From the NCBI GenBank assembly GCA_003445095.1, contig DLVS01000247.1, positions 1 to 5,706 of the forward strand: 5,706 nt of DNA. The letters run 5' to 3'. The notes beneath the pieces were generated by a model. That model did not search any database. It was not told the origin of the DNA and saw only the letters and a list, made by a program, of their open reading frames with translations. This document shows, piece by piece, positions 5,646 to 5,706 of this stretch; the stretch's first letter is position 1, and every line of letters starts with the position of its first letter. Source of the DNA: Verrucomicrobiales bacterium (GTDB lineage Bacteria > Verrucomicrobiota > Verrucomicrobiia > Limisphaerales > UBA9464). The position numbers and the translations under genes are program-made.

Positions 5646-5706
5646 GGCCGCTTCTCCGAATACAACCAGGCTGGCTGCGTCGCTTGAAAAAAAAAAACAT
5701 CAAAAA
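5646..5706 (-). other. Probable extra coding sequence of the TPR-peptidase broken by low-complexity window edge
   Basis: In the peptidase frame, 5646-5699 is open for 18 codons (residues ending SSDAASLVVFGEAA) before an in-frame TGA at 5700-5702. On the coding strand 5687-5697 is a run of 11 T, preceded by an ATG at 5698-5700 that is out of frame by one base with the peptidase. Either the gene starts at the TTG, or the sequence from about 5687 rightward is a contig-end error or junction and the real N-terminus is missing. The family resemblance I recall favours the second reading. Confidence 0.5.
5654..5657 (-). promoter_or_regulatory. Possible Shine-Dalgarno (GGAG) for the TTG start of the peptidase
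   Basis: GGAG on the coding strand lies 8 bases before the TTG at 5645. It is the best ribosome-binding-like site seen near any start in the window, but the same bases encode Gly-Glu in an apparently coding frame, so it may be chance. Confidence 0.3.

Noticed and set aside
5464..5703. Minus-strand frame starting MMFFFFKRR near the right edge, with a signal-like Phe run
   Set aside because: The Phe residues come only from the T homopolymer and the rest is an Arg/Ser-rich shadow of the TPR frame. It is not a credible secreted protein.
1..5706. RNA genes, CRISPR arrays, insertion sequences, defence-system genes
   Set aside because: Almost all bases are accounted for by five coding frames. No tRNA-like cloverleaf, spaced repeats, transposase or terminal inverted repeats were seen.

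Overview
The window holds five genes, all on the minus strand and tightly packed, so they are read from high to low coordinates. The order of transcription is: a tetratricopeptide-repeat (TPR) protein with a zinc-metalloprotease core (3501-5645, 5' end missing or damaged), two tandem DUF4159 paralogues (2626-3504 and 1702-2598), a MoxR-family AAA+ ATPase (599-1618), and a DUF58 / von Willebrand A-like protein (1-602) that runs off the left edge. Two junctions are 4-bp ATGA overlaps (peptidase/DUF4159 at 3501-3504, MoxR/DUF58 at 599-602). The other two gaps are 27 bp and 83 bp. This looks like one operon with no break in direction.

Organism: the protein style suggests a Gram-negative bacterium of the Planctomycetes-Verrucomicrobia-Chlamydiae group, most likely Verrucomicrobiota (Pedosphaera/Limisphaera-like). 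The clues are the TPR + HExxH protein with many Thr-Asn pairs, the DUF4159 pair with a shared N-terminal extension, and moderately high GC by eye. This rests on recalled family resemblance, not a search. No rRNA, tRNA, transposase, CRISPR array or phage gene is visible.

Function: MoxR ATPase plus DUF58 is the core of the widespread MoxR/Bat-type systems. In these a cytoplasmic AAA+ chaperone works with vWA/MIDAS proteins on cell-envelope or metal-dependent targets. DUF4159 proteins are known companions of such operons. The distinctive points here are the duplicated, apparently exported DUF4159 proteins and a large TPR-metalloprotease translationally coupled to the first of them. Together they suggest an envelope maturation or proteolysis module whose function is not established. 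BatA/BatB-like membrane proteins would be expected beyond the left edge, but that is inference.

Non-coding DNA is minimal. The 83-bp gap between the second DUF4159 gene and moxR carries a degenerate 7-bp periodic repeat with an embedded near-palindrome. The right edge (5687-5706) is low complexity, with an 11-base A run, and interrupts what appears to be coding sequence. It may be a contig-end artefact.
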